Origin: Bordetella parapertussis
GTDB taxonomy: Bacteria; Pseudomonadota; Gammaproteobacteria; Burkholderiales; Burkholderiaceae_B
Length of the DNA: 5,787 nucleotides
Assembly (NCBI GenBank): GCA_945868195.1
Contig: CAMBLP010000136.1
Span: 1-5,787 of the forward strand
Reading direction: 5' to 3'
Shown here: positions 1 through 5,059 of the stretch, in pieces
Layout: every line of letters starts with the position of its first letter
Position numbering within the stretch: position 1 is the stretch's first letter
Made by a program: the position numbers and the translations under genes
The notes under the pieces: generated by a model
Seen by the model: only the letters and a program-made list of their open reading frames with translations
Told to the model about the DNA's origin: nothing
Database searches by the model: none

Positions 1-1086
1 AAATTCACCTTTGGGATGCTCAACAGCGGCATAAGCCTCGCCTGCTGGAACGTGAAATCCTTCTGTAAAGAGTTTGAAGTGATGAATCAACTCCTCCATG
101 TTGGACTTCATGCCAGTGCGATGGGGTGGTGACACCTTGTGATTGTCAATCATGACTGGGCCGGGATTGTTACGAAGCCACTGCACACACTGCGCGATGA
201 TACGATTGCTTTCGCGCATTTCGGCGATCCGCACCAAGTACCGGTCGTAAGAGTCACCATTGACACCGACAGGGATGTCAAACTGCATGCGATCGTACAC
301 CTCGTAGGGCTGCATCTTACGCAGATCCCAAGCCACACCAGAGCCGCGCAGCATTGGACCCGTAAAGCCAAGTGCCTTTGCACGCTCAGGGTCCACCACG
401 CCAATGCCGACCAAACGCTGTTTCCAGATACGGTTATCGGTCAGCAAGGTTTCGTATTCGTCCACGCAGGCGGGGAAGCGATTGGTAAAGTCCTCGATAA
501 AGTCCAGCAATGAGCCCGACCGCGCATCGTTCATCGCCTTAAAATCTTTGGCGGAACGGTACTGGCTGGATTTGCCATACTGAGGCATCGCATCAGGCAA
601 GTCACGATAGACGCCGCCTGGACGATAGTAGGCCGCATGCAAGCGCGCGCCCGACACGGCCTCATAGCAATCCATCAAGTCTTCACGCTCGCGGAAAGCG
701 TATAAAAATACAGCCATCGCACCCACGTCCAAGGCGTGTGAGCCCAGGGACATCAGGTGATTGAGCAGACGGGTGATTTCGTCGAACATCACACGGATGT
801 ATTGCGCACGCAAGGGCACTGTCACGCCCATCATCTTTTCGATCGACATCACGTAAGCATGCTCGTTACACATCATCGACACGTAGTCGAGACGATCCAT
901 ATAGGGCAACGCCTGGAGGTATGTGCGGTGCTCGGCAAGCTTTTCCGTACCACGGTGCAACAAACCAATGTGCGGATCTGCGCGCTGAATGACCTCGCCA
1001 TCGAGCTCAAGCACCAAACGCAACACGCCGTGTGCGGCAGGATGCTGTGGTCCAAAATTGAGTGTGTAGTTTTTAATTTCTGCCAT
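1..1086 (-). CDS. nuoD: NADH-quinone oxidoreductase subunit D (NuoD), 3' end outside window
   Basis: NuoD is the 49 kDa-type subunit of respiratory complex I and forms most of the quinone-binding cavity with NuoB on the cytoplasmic side of the inner membrane. I translated it by hand from the ATG at 1084-1086 and found 362 uninterrupted codons, still open at the window edge. The family is usually a little over 400 residues, so roughly 50-60 C-terminal residues are missing. The start [20 protein letters not shown] is typical. His19 (in HPAAHG) and Tyr68 (in DRLDYVS) line up with the two residues known to contact the quinone headgroup. Other family landmarks are SMMCNEHAY (about 70-78), [21 protein letters not shown] and [11 protein letters not shown]. 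The gap to nuoC is 2 bases, so translation is probably coupled; an AGGG at 1095-1098, inside the nuoC end, can serve as ribosome binding site. NuoD is a separate gene here, unlike the NuoCD fusion of Escherichia coli. No frameshift is seen. Confidence 0.98.
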   Translation of the reverse strand, partial: MAEIKNYTLNFGPQHPAAHGVLRLVLELDGEVIQRADPHIGLLHRGTEKLAEHRTYLQALPYMDRLDYVSMMCNEHAYVMSIEKMMGVTVPLRAQYIRVMFDEITRLLNHLMSLGSHALDVGAMAVFLYAFREREDLMDCYEAVSGARLHAAYYRPGGVYRDLPDAMPQYGKSSQYRSAKDFKAMNDARSGSLLDFIEDFTNRFPACVDEYETLLTDNRIWKQRLVGIGVVDPERAKALGFTGPMLRGSGVAWDLRKMQPYEVYDRMQFDIPVGVNGDSYDRYLVRIAEMRESNRIIAQCVQWLRNNPGPVMIDNHKVSPPHRTGMKSNMEELIHHFKLFTEGFHVPAGEAYAAVEHPKGEF

Positions 1087-1088
1087 GA

Positions 1089-1709
1089 TTAGCGCCCTAC
1101 TCCGTAGCCGTCTTCGCGAATCACGCGCGGAATCACCTCGCGCGGCTCAATCGTGACAGGCTGATACACCACGCGACCTTGCTCGGGGTCATAGCGCATT
1201 TCGACATTGCCGTAGACTGGAAAGTCTTTGCGGAATGGATGACCGATAAAACCGTAGTCCGTCAAAATACGACGTAAATCAGGATGACCTTCGAACACAA
1301 TACCAAACAAATCACAGGCCTCGCGCTCGAACCAGTTCACCGAAGGCCACACCTCGACAAGCGAATCCAGCACAGGAAACTCGGCACTCGTCGCAAAAGT
1401 ACGCACACGCAAACGCCAGTTATGCCTGAGGGACAGCAAATGCGCGACGACCGCAAAACGCGCCTGAGGCACTACAGAGTCCGAGGGTGTTTCACCAACA
1501 CGACCCGCTCCATAGGTGGAGTAATCTAAACCGCACAAATCGATGCAAGTTTCAAAATTTAAACCCGACTCATCACGCAACCGCTGACAAGCGGACTGCC
1601 ATTGCTCGGGCGCGATTTCGAGCGTGATCTCATCGGTTGAGAGTTTGATCTTGGCCTGTTCACCGAATAAGTTGATCAATTGTTGTTGCAGGTTTTCTAG
1701 CCTGGACAT
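1089..1709 (-). CDS. nuoC: NADH-quinone oxidoreductase subunit C (NuoC)
   Basis: NuoC is the 30 kDa-type subunit of complex I. It is a peripheral protein that docks on NuoD in the connecting module and carries no cofactor. The product has 206 residues, the usual size for a stand-alone NuoC. The family signature is in the second half: ERE (128-130), Asp133, Phe135-Gly136, GH (141-142), [10 protein letters not shown] (145-154) and GHPFRKDFP (156-164). The tail after about residue 175 ([20 protein letters not shown]) is the part that normally wraps onto NuoD. The start at 1707-1709 is preceded by only a weak AGG, but [11 protein letters not shown] fits the family N-terminus and no better start is near. 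A 57-base gap separates it from nuoB, the largest spacer in this operon segment; a loose 5-bp inverted repeat (TGAGC/GCTCA) is all I see there. The gene is intact. Confidence 0.97.
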   Translation of the reverse strand: MSRLENLQQQLINLFGEQAKIKLSTDEITLEIAPEQWQSACQRLRDESGLNFETCIDLCGLDYSTYGAGRVGETPSDSVVPQARFAVVAHLLSLRHNWRLRVRTFATSAEFPVLDSLVEVWPSVNWFEREACDLFGIVFEGHPDLRRILTDYGFIGHPFRKDFPVYGNVEMRYDPEQGRVVYQPVTIEPREVIPRVIREDGYGVGR

Positions 1710-1766
1710 GTCTTAAGCCTGAGTAAACCGCTGAGCACACGAGAATCGCCGCTCAACGACTTGGAT

Positions 1767-2243
1767 TTAACGAGCGATCGTATTGGTCTGACGAATTTTA
1801 TTTTGCATCTGCAGTAGGCCATACACTAAGGCCTCAGCAGTTGGTGGGCAACCGGGTACATAAACATCCACCGGCACGATGCGATCACAGCCCCGCACAA
1901 CGGAGTAGGAGTAGTGATAATAACCACCACCATTGGCGCATGAACCCATTGAGACCACCCAACGCGGCTCTGGCATTTGATCGTAAACCTTGCGCAGCGC
2001 AGGGGCCATTTTGTTGCACAATGTACCGGCAACAATCATCAAATCGGATTGGCGCGGACTCGGCCTGAAAATAATGCCAAACTGATCGAGGTCATACCGG
2101 GCTGCACCCGCATGCATCATCTCGACCGCGCAGCACGCCAGACCAAAGGTCATCGGCCACATCGAACCTGTTTTAGCCCAGTTGATGAATTTGTCAGCGC
2201 TCGTAGTGACAAAGCCTTGTTTCAAAATACCGTCAATCGCCAT
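1767..2243 (-). CDS. nuoB: NADH-quinone oxidoreductase subunit B (NuoB), N2 cluster subunit
   Basis: NuoB (PSST/20 kDa type) carries the terminal iron-sulfur cluster N2, which passes electrons to quinone at the interface with NuoD. The product has 158 residues, typical for betaproteobacteria. The four expected [4Fe-4S] ligands are present: the adjacent pair Cys37-Cys38 in [11 protein letters not shown], Cys102 in [11 protein letters not shown] and Cys132 in [11 protein letters not shown]. Two further cysteines (76, 119) lie in conserved segments ([10 protein letters not shown] and [16 protein letters not shown]). The segment [21 protein letters not shown] and the arginine-containing loop [18 protein letters not shown] belong to the quinone-cavity region in known structures. 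The gap from nuoA is 24 bases. The ribosome binding site is weak (GTGAGA upstream of the ATG at 2241-2243), so it probably relies on upstream translation. The gene is intact, with no unusual residues. Confidence 0.98.
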   Translation of the reverse strand: MAIDGILKQGFVTTSADKFINWAKTGSMWPMTFGLACCAVEMMHAGAARYDLDQFGIIFRPSPRQSDLMIVAGTLCNKMAPALRKVYDQMPEPRWVVSMGSCANGGGYYHYSYSVVRGCDRIVPVDVYVPGCPPTAEALVYGLLQMQNKIRQTNTIAR

Positions 2244-2267
2244 AGATGTCTCACTGCCTTGATGGGA

Positions 2268-2627
2268 TTACTCCCAGTCGAGCGCGCCTTTTTTCCATTC
2301 GTAGATGAAACCAACGGTCAGCACAGCTAAAAAAATCATAACCGTGACAAAACCAACCATTCCGACTGAGCCATTTGCAATTGCCCAGGGGAATAAAAAT
2401 GCAATTTCGAGATCGAAGAGAATGAAGAGAATCGCGACAAGGTAATAACGCACGTCGAATTTCATGCGCGCGTCGCCAAAGGCCTCAAAGCCACACTCAT
2501 AGGGCGAGAGCTTTTGCGCGTCGGGTCGATTGGGGCCAATCAATGAGCCTGCCGTAATCAGCGCAAAACCGATTGCCGTACCCACCACAATAAATAACAA
2601 AACGGGAAAGTATTGTTCTAGATTCAT
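2268..2627 (-). CDS. nuoA: NADH-quinone oxidoreductase subunit A (NuoA)
   Basis: NuoA is the small membrane subunit of complex I (ND3 type) at the junction between the membrane arm and the quinone cavity. I use the ATG at 2625-2627, giving 119 residues starting [13 protein letters not shown] longer reading frame begins 8 codons upstream at 2651, but its extra residues (MFSNRKCS) are not family-like, and a GGAA ribosome binding site at 2635-2638 sits 7 bases before the chosen start. Three membrane segments are visible at about 7-28, 61-82 and 88-109. The loop between the first two holds the conserved [18 protein letters not shown], with Glu44 and Cys45, the region that changes shape in the active/deactive transition of related enzymes. 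Asp72 and Glu74 (ILFDLEIAF) are the conserved acidic residues of the second helix. The C-terminus [10 protein letters not shown] is standard. It is the first gene of the nuo operon, with its own promoter-like element 34 bases upstream. Confidence 0.97.
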   Translation of the reverse strand: MNLEQYFPVLLFIVVGTAIGFALITAGSLIGPNRPDAQKLSPYECGFEAFGDARMKFDVRYYLVAILFILFDLEIAFLFPWAIANGSVGMVGFVTVMIFLAVLTVGFIYEWKKGALDWE

Positions 2628-2660
2628 TGAACATTTCCGGTTGCTGAACAAAACTTTAAG

Positions 2661-2669
2661 ATTGTATCA
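2661..2669 (-). promoter_or_regulatory. Candidate extended -10 promoter of the nuo operon
   Basis: On the minus strand this reads TGATACAAT: a TGn extension (2667-2669) followed by the -10 hexamer TACAAT (2661-2666), which matches the sigma-70 consensus at five of six positions. No good -35 hexamer lies 16-18 bases upstream, which is common for extended -10 promoters. Transcription would start near 2654, giving a leader of about 27 bases before nuoA. It lies between the porin terminator and nuoA, exactly where an operon promoter is needed. Seen by eye only. Confidence 0.6.
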
Positions 2670-2710
2670 TCCTGCATGACCACTACAGCGGAAAAGACCC
2701 GCTAAAAAAT

Positions 2711-2741
2711 AAGCGAGCCACTCAAAAAGAGTGGCTCGCTT
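2711..2741 (-). terminator. Rho-independent terminator of the porin gene (probably bidirectional)
   Basis: A perfect 13-bp inverted repeat (AAGCGAGCCACTC / GAGTGGCTCGCTT) with a five-base A loop. On the minus strand the stem runs straight into TTATTTTTT (2704-2712), a good U-tract, 59 bases after the porin stop codon. On the plus strand it is followed by a shorter TTTT run, so it could also stop antisense transcription. It insulates the nuo promoter from porin transcription. Its core AAGCGAGCC recurs at 4128-4136 and 4218-4226. Confidence 0.92.
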
Positions 2742-2761
2742 TTTACTCATTTACTCGCTGC

Positions 2762-2781
2762 AACTTAACCGAAGCTAAGCT
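2762..2781 (-). other. Stem-loop with C(UUCG)G tetraloop in the porin 3' untranslated region
   Basis: In the porin transcript this reads AGCUUAGC-UUCG-GUUAAGUU: eight consecutive pairs, including two G-U pairs, closed by C(UUCG)G, a known extra-stable tetraloop. It starts 18 bases after the porin stop codon and is not followed by a U-tract, so it is not itself a terminator. It could protect the mRNA 3' end or be part of a 3'-derived small RNA together with the terminator at 2711-2741. The function is inferred. Confidence 0.5.
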
Positions 2782-2799
2782 ACCATTCTGAGCGGTTGC

Positions 2800-3945
2800 T
2801 TAGAACTGGTGACGCAGACCGATACCAACCAAGGTGCTCTTAGCTGTGTCGATTGTTGCAACGTTGGTCATATAACCAAAAAAGCCGTACATGTTTGTAC
2901 GCTTTGTAAAGTCATATACGTAGGCGAGGTTGTAGGCTGTCTGATTCTGAGCGTTGTAGGCATCTTTCATGTTGGTGTTAGGTGTCAACATTGTCCATGA
3001 CAACAAGACGCGCGAAACGGGATTCACAGGAACTGTTGCGCCAACGATGTAGCTGTTTGTACCAACGGCTGGAGCAAAAACCAGCTCGCCATTTTGGCCA
3101 AGTGAGTTACCCGCGATTGTTGCACCAGTACCGCCACCACCCGCTCCCAAAATCACGCCGTCACGGGTTTGACCGTAACCAGCTGCAAGTTTGACAACTT
3201 TCAGGTCATACGTTCCAGCAATGTTCCATGAGCTGATTGATGCGTTTTGACCTTTCGACTGTTCACCGAAAATTTTGTCATACGATGCAGCAACATAGAC
3301 AGGACCGTTGGCGTACTTAGCACCCAAAGACAACTGACGTGAGTTGTTTGCGGTGATAAAGTTGTAACCTGTTGTGCCCGTACCACCACCAGCTGCAGCG
3401 GTGTAAGCGGCTGTGTTACCTGTTGCAAACGACCAAGCAAGGCCTGCCTGGAAACCAGACATGTTAGGTGTTTGATACTTAAGCATGTTGCTGACACGAT
3501 CCGTATTAGCTACACCAAAGGCTCTACCCATGTTCAACTGGCCAAAACCTGTGCCGAACGGGTCAACTGGTACGCCAACGTAATCTGTTGCGAAGTTGGT
3601 TGTACGACCCATTTTGATATCGCCCCATGACTTGTTCTGCAAACCTAACCAAGCCTGACGACCAAAAGAGAGTGCACTGTTGCTACCAAGACCAACAGCG
3701 GCTTCGAGGTTGAAAATAACCTGGTTACCACCACCAATGTCCTCAACACCTCTAAAACCCAAACGGTTGCCAGACTGGTTGCCGTAAGCCAAACCAAAGT
3801 TTGAAGCGCTTGTGTTGTTACCCAAGCTAACTGTGTTGTAACGCAGACCGCCGTCAAGCAGACCGTACATAGTTACTGATGACTGGGCCGAAGCGGCACC
3901 AGCAAAGCCGGCGAGCAGGGCGGCGGCGAGCAGAGTCTTTTTCAT
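2800..3945 (-). CDS. Gram-negative outer-membrane porin (betaproteobacterial general porin family)
   Basis: A trimeric 16-strand beta-barrel porin that would allow diffusion of small hydrophilic solutes across the outer membrane. The product has 381 residues, the family's usual length. Residues 1-20 (MKKTLLAAALLAGFAGAASA) are a clear Sec signal peptide, with probable cleavage ASA|QSS; the mature start QSSVTMYGLLDGGLRY is characteristic. Further family landmarks are NRLGFRGVEDIGGGNQ (60-75), GRQAWLGLQ (95-103), GDIKMGRTTN (108-117) leading into the probable constriction loop (about 113-140), YDFTKRTNMYGFFGY (344-358) and the C-terminal strand GIGLRHQF. The final Phe is the signal read by the BAM assembly machinery. 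Glycine-rich stretches at 184-193 and 266-275 probably lie in surface loops. A GGAGA ribosome binding site at 3954-3958 sits 8 bases before the ATG. The gene is monocistronic, with its own promoter and terminator. Solute selectivity cannot be told from sequence; names such as OmpC or OmpP2 are used loosely for this family. Confidence 0.96.
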   Translation of the reverse strand: MKKTLLAAALLAGFAGAASAQSSVTMYGLLDGGLRYNTVSLGNNTSASNFGLAYGNQSGNRLGFRGVEDIGGGNQVIFNLEAAVGLGSNSALSFGRQAWLGLQNKSWGDIKMGRTTNFATDYVGVPVDPFGTGFGQLNMGRAFGVANTDRVSNMLKYQTPNMSGFQAGLAWSFATGNTAAYTAAAGGGTGTTGYNFITANNSRQLSLGAKYANGPVYVAASYDKIFGEQSKGQNASISSWNIAGTYDLKVVKLAAGYGQTRDGVILGAGGGGTGATIAGNSLGQNGELVFAPAVGTNSYIVGATVPVNPVSRVLLSWTMLTPNTNMKDAYNAQNQTAYNLAYVYDFTKRTNMYGFFGYMTNVATIDTAKSTLVGIGLRHQF

Positions 3946-4110
3946 TTAAGAAATCTCCAAGTATTTGAGTGACAAGAGCAACAAACAACCATTTGTCTGC
4001 CGCCCCCCTAACTCCGCTAGGGAAGTTGACGCTATTGCATCAAAATTTGGAGGCTGTGGCTATGTATTCAGCTAGAAAAGACTCTGAATGCCCTCTTTAT
4101 GTTGGGTTAG
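3946..4110 (-). other. Long porin mRNA leader (about 165 bases, no gene)
   Basis: If transcription starts about 7 bases after the TATAAT at 4117-4122, the porin message has a leader of about 165 bases. It contains several small inverted repeats, read on the transcript: ATTCAG/CUGAAU with a 12-base loop (about 4065-4088), CCCUA/UAGGG (about 4006-4022) and ACAAA/UUUGU (about 3979-3994). None is long enough to identify as a known riboswitch. Porin leaders are frequent targets of Hfq-dependent small RNAs, but I see no specific partner here. Confidence 0.4.
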
Positions 4111-4116
4111 TGCAAC

Positions 4117-4122
4117 ATTATA
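4117..4122 (-). promoter_or_regulatory. Porin promoter, consensus -10 (TATAAT)
   Basis: The minus strand reads TTTTGACTATAATGTTG, containing a perfect sigma-70 -10 hexamer. With a 17-base spacer the -35 position (4140-4145) is TCTATA, a poor match, so this looks activator-dependent or helped by other contacts. A TTGAC directly before the -10 is too close to act as its -35. A 12-bp dyad at 4145-4156 abuts the -35 position. Supported by position upstream of a strongly expressed gene class, but not by any expression data. Confidence 0.6.
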
Positions 4123-4136
4123 GTCAAAAGCGAGCC
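4118..4136 (+). repeat. Direct repeat copy A (partner at 4208-4226)
   Basis: TTATAGTCAAAAGCGAGCC matches 17 of 19 bases of the copy 90 bases further on (TTATAGATAAAAGCGAGCC). Copy A overlaps the porin -10 element. It contains AAGCGAGCC, the arm core of both terminators in this window, but has no pairing arm nearby and so is not itself a terminator. Confidence 0.65.
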
Positions 4137-4144
4137 TTTTATAG

Positions 4145-4156
4145 AGGGTTTACCCT
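4145..4156. promoter_or_regulatory. Palindromic operator-like site AGGGTTTACCCT before the porin promoter
   Basis: A 5-bp inverted repeat (AGGGT / ACCCT) separated by two bases. Its centre falls about 40 bases upstream of the predicted porin transcription start, where an activator touching RNA polymerase would bind. It is followed by TGACCCTG (4157-4164), a further copy of the ACCCT half-site. I cannot name the regulator. A dyad this short can arise by chance. Confidence 0.35.
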
Positions 4157-4207
4157 TGACCCTGTGTCGCATGAAGGCAACAGAAAAAATCACACCAAAA
4201 CCTTCTC

Positions 4208-4226
4208 TTATAGATAAAAGCGAGCC
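4208..4226 (+). repeat. Direct repeat copy B (partner at 4118-4136)
   Basis: TTATAGATAAAAGCGAGCC, 17 of 19 identical to copy A. Its second half forms one arm of the terminator at 4216-4253. The pair may be the footprint of a small duplication that placed a second hairpin arm next to the porin promoter. Confidence 0.65.
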
Positions 4227-4253
4227 GGAAACAAATATTTCCGACTCGCTTTT
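4216..4253 (-). terminator. Rho-independent terminator of the universal stress protein gene
   Basis: AAAAGCGAG pairs with CTCGCTTTT over 9 bp; after one C/A mismatch, CGGAAA pairs with TTTCCG over 6 bp around a CAAATA loop. On the minus strand the descending arm ends in GCTTTTATC, giving a short U-tract, 49 bases after the stop codon. The plus strand also ends in TTTTT, so it may work both ways. A smaller hairpin (CAGCA-CCCT-TGCTG, 4276-4289) lies between the stop codon and this terminator. Confidence 0.85.
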
Positions 4254-4302
4254 TACCTATCACCCCTCCTACCGCCAGCACCCTTGCTGAAGGTATAAAG
4301 GT

Positions 4303-4731
4303 TTATTTCACGATCGCGACAGGCTGTTTGGCTTGCGTCAATACGCGCTGCGCCACAGAGCCCAGCAACATATCAGCTATCGCGCTACGTCCCTTTGAGC
4401 CCAGCACGATCATGTCGAACTTCCCTTTTTGACCCAGAGCGACGATCTCCTGGGCTGCGTTACCCACCAACATCACCATATCGTGCTTGATGCCTTGATC
4501 ATTGAGCACTTTCATTGCGGACTTGAGCTCTTTTTCGCTCAATTCGCGCAAATAATCAGCGACCGCGTCTTTACCCACGAAGGCCTTGGCGTGGCGTAAG
4601 CCAGCGTCATCATGTACGCTGATGAGCGTAATGCTTTTTGTCTTGTCTGCGGTGTTTTTAAGAAGCTCAGCAGCATATTTAACTGCGCGCAAGGCATTTT
4701 TGGAACCATCGGTGGCGACGAGAATTTTCAT
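4303..4731 (-). CDS. Universal stress protein, UspA family, single-domain, ATP-binding type
   Basis: A 142-residue cytoplasmic protein of the Usp superfamily, small alpha/beta proteins that usually form dimers and support survival during starvation, oxygen limitation or other stress. The N-terminus MKILVATDGSKNALRAV has the family's first strand and the nucleotide-contacting Asp7 (ATDGS). The ATP-binding signature G-x2-G-x9-G-(S/T) is exact: Gly111, Gly114, Gly124 and Ser125 within VLGSKGRSAIADMLLGS. This favours the ATP-binding branch over the non-binding UspA branch. The C-terminal strand PVAIVK is typical. An AGAAGGA ribosome binding site (4740-4746) sits 8 bases before the start. It appears to be a one-gene unit with a terminator at 4216-4253. 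An FNR/Anr-like box at 4852-4865 suggests induction by low oxygen, in keeping with many Usp genes of Pseudomonas and Burkholderia. The exact physiological role is unknown. Confidence 0.95.
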   Translation of the reverse strand: MKILVATDGSKNALRAVKYAAELLKNTADKTKSITLISVHDDAGLRHAKAFVGKDAVADYLRELSEKELKSAMKVLNDQGIKHDMVMLVGNAAQEIVALGQKGKFDMIVLGSKGRSAIADMLLGSVAQRVLTQAKQPVAIVK

Positions 4732-4777
4732 GATTTCAGTCCTTCTTGGTTTGTAATAAGCGATTGTTGCGTCAGGG

Positions 4778-4806
4778 TTTATACGAGCCTATGACCCTGG
4801 GAACAA
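4778..4806 (-). promoter_or_regulatory. Candidate promoter P1 of the universal stress protein gene
   Basis: On the minus strand, TTGTTC (4801-4806) and TATAAA (4778-4783) are separated by exactly 17 bases, giving a fair sigma-70 pair (3/6 and 5/6). Transcription would start near 4771, with a leader of about 40 bases. An inverted repeat, CAGGGT (4773-4778) with ACCCTG (4794-4799), straddles the -10 and could be an operator. P2 (4805-4810) is an alternative that fits the FNR-like box better. Confidence 0.45.
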
Positions 4807-4810
4807 TATA
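4805..4810 (-). promoter_or_regulatory. Candidate -10 of promoter P2 of the universal stress protein gene
   Basis: The minus strand reads TATATT (5/6 match to the -10 consensus). At the -35 spacing there is only TACGTC, so unaided activity should be low. With a start near 4798, the FNR/Anr-like box at 4852-4865 would be centred about 61 bases upstream, the classical class I activator position. This spacing is the main argument for P2. Confidence 0.4.
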
Positions 4811-4836
4811 CTTAAAATTGATGTGCTGACGTAAAA

Positions 4837-4856
4837 CTCAAAAATAAAAATTTGAG
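4837..4856 (-). terminator. Weak A/U-rich hairpin, possible terminator of the tRNA transcript
   Basis: CTCAAA (4837-4842) pairs with TTTGAG (4851-4856) around an 8-base loop; on the minus strand the stem is followed by TTTT (4833-4836). The stem is short and AT-rich, so it would be a poor intrinsic terminator alone. It partly overlaps the FNR/Anr-like box, which may be the real reason for the symmetry. Confidence 0.25.
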
Positions 4857-4865
4857 CTAAATCAA
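4852..4865. promoter_or_regulatory. FNR/Anr/CRP-family box (TTGAGCTAAATCAA)
   Basis: The established FNR/Anr consensus is TTGAT-N4-ATCAA. This site reads TTGAG-CTAA-ATCAA, matching nine of the ten specified bases with the correct 4-base centre. It lies 121 bases upstream of the universal stress protein start codon and about 61 bases upstream of the P2 start. Oxygen-responsive control is inferred from the box and from the family's known habits. Confidence 0.55.
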
Positions 4866-4880
4866 ACAAGATGAATTGAA

Positions 4881-4943
4881 ATCGGAAGGAATGAGGAGGG
4901 GTTTCGAGCAGGGAGGGAGTGCAGGAAGTGGGGCAGGAAGGGA
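4881..4943 (-). promoter_or_regulatory. C-rich, G-poor transcribed tract after tRNA-Leu (rut-like); G-rich on the other strand
   Basis: In these 63 bases the minus-strand RNA would contain 33 C and only 5 G by my count, the C-over-G imbalance typical of Rho-loading sites. It starts 9 bases past the tRNA 3' end. The plus strand has G runs at 4898-4901, 4911-4913, 4915-4917, 4930-4933 and 4940-4942, which might allow a G-quadruplex in the template strand, though two of the loops are long (9 and 12 bases). Confidence 0.45.
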
Positions 4944-4951
4944 ATATTTGA

Positions 4952-5036
4952 TGGTGCCGACGGCGAGACTCGAACTCGCACAGCTTTCGCCACTACCCCC
5001 TCAAGATAGCGTGTCTACCAATTTCACCACGTCGGC
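4952..5036 (-). tRNA. tRNA-Leu (anticodon GAG)
   Basis: An 85-base class II tRNA with encoded CCA (4952-4954 on the minus strand). The acceptor arms GCCGACG / CGTCGGC pair perfectly, with A as discriminator base. The D-arm contains the GTGGTGAAATTGGTAGACAC pattern. The anticodon arm is CTATC-TTGAGGG-GGTAG, with GAG at the centre, reading CUC and CUU leucine codons. A long variable arm (TGGCGAAAGCTG) is as expected for leucine. The T-arm is GCGAG-TTCGAGT-CTCGC. It lies 71 bases downstream of secG in the same direction, an arrangement conserved in Burkholderiales. I see no copy of its 3' end elsewhere in the window that would mark an integration. Confidence 0.97.
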
Positions 5037-5059
5037 TTTTAATGTGGTCTTGATTAGCC

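Noticed and set aside
139..513. Plus-strand open frame of 124 codons opposite nuoD
   Set aside because: It is antisense to a well-conserved, intact nuoD; its product resembles no family, and no ribosome binding site stands out. It is a shadow frame.
2624..2651. Upstream ATG extending nuoA by 8 residues
   Set aside because: The extra residues MFSNRKCS are unlike NuoA, they would overlap the mRNA start region, and the internal ATG has a well-placed GGAA.
4147..4164. Plus-strand promoter starting from TTGACC at 4157-4162
   Set aside because: No -10-like hexamer lies 16-18 bases downstream and there is no plus-strand gene to serve.
3969..4217. Plus-strand open frame of 82 codons in the porin upstream region
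   Set aside because: It runs across the porin promoter, leader and direct repeats. The product has no recognisable motif and no convincing ribosome binding site, and regulatory signals explain the stretch better.
2711..5036. Mobile element or integrative island at the tRNA
   Set aside because: No integrase, transposase, target-site duplication or second copy of the tRNA 3' end was found. Only the unusual gene order remains, reported as a finding.
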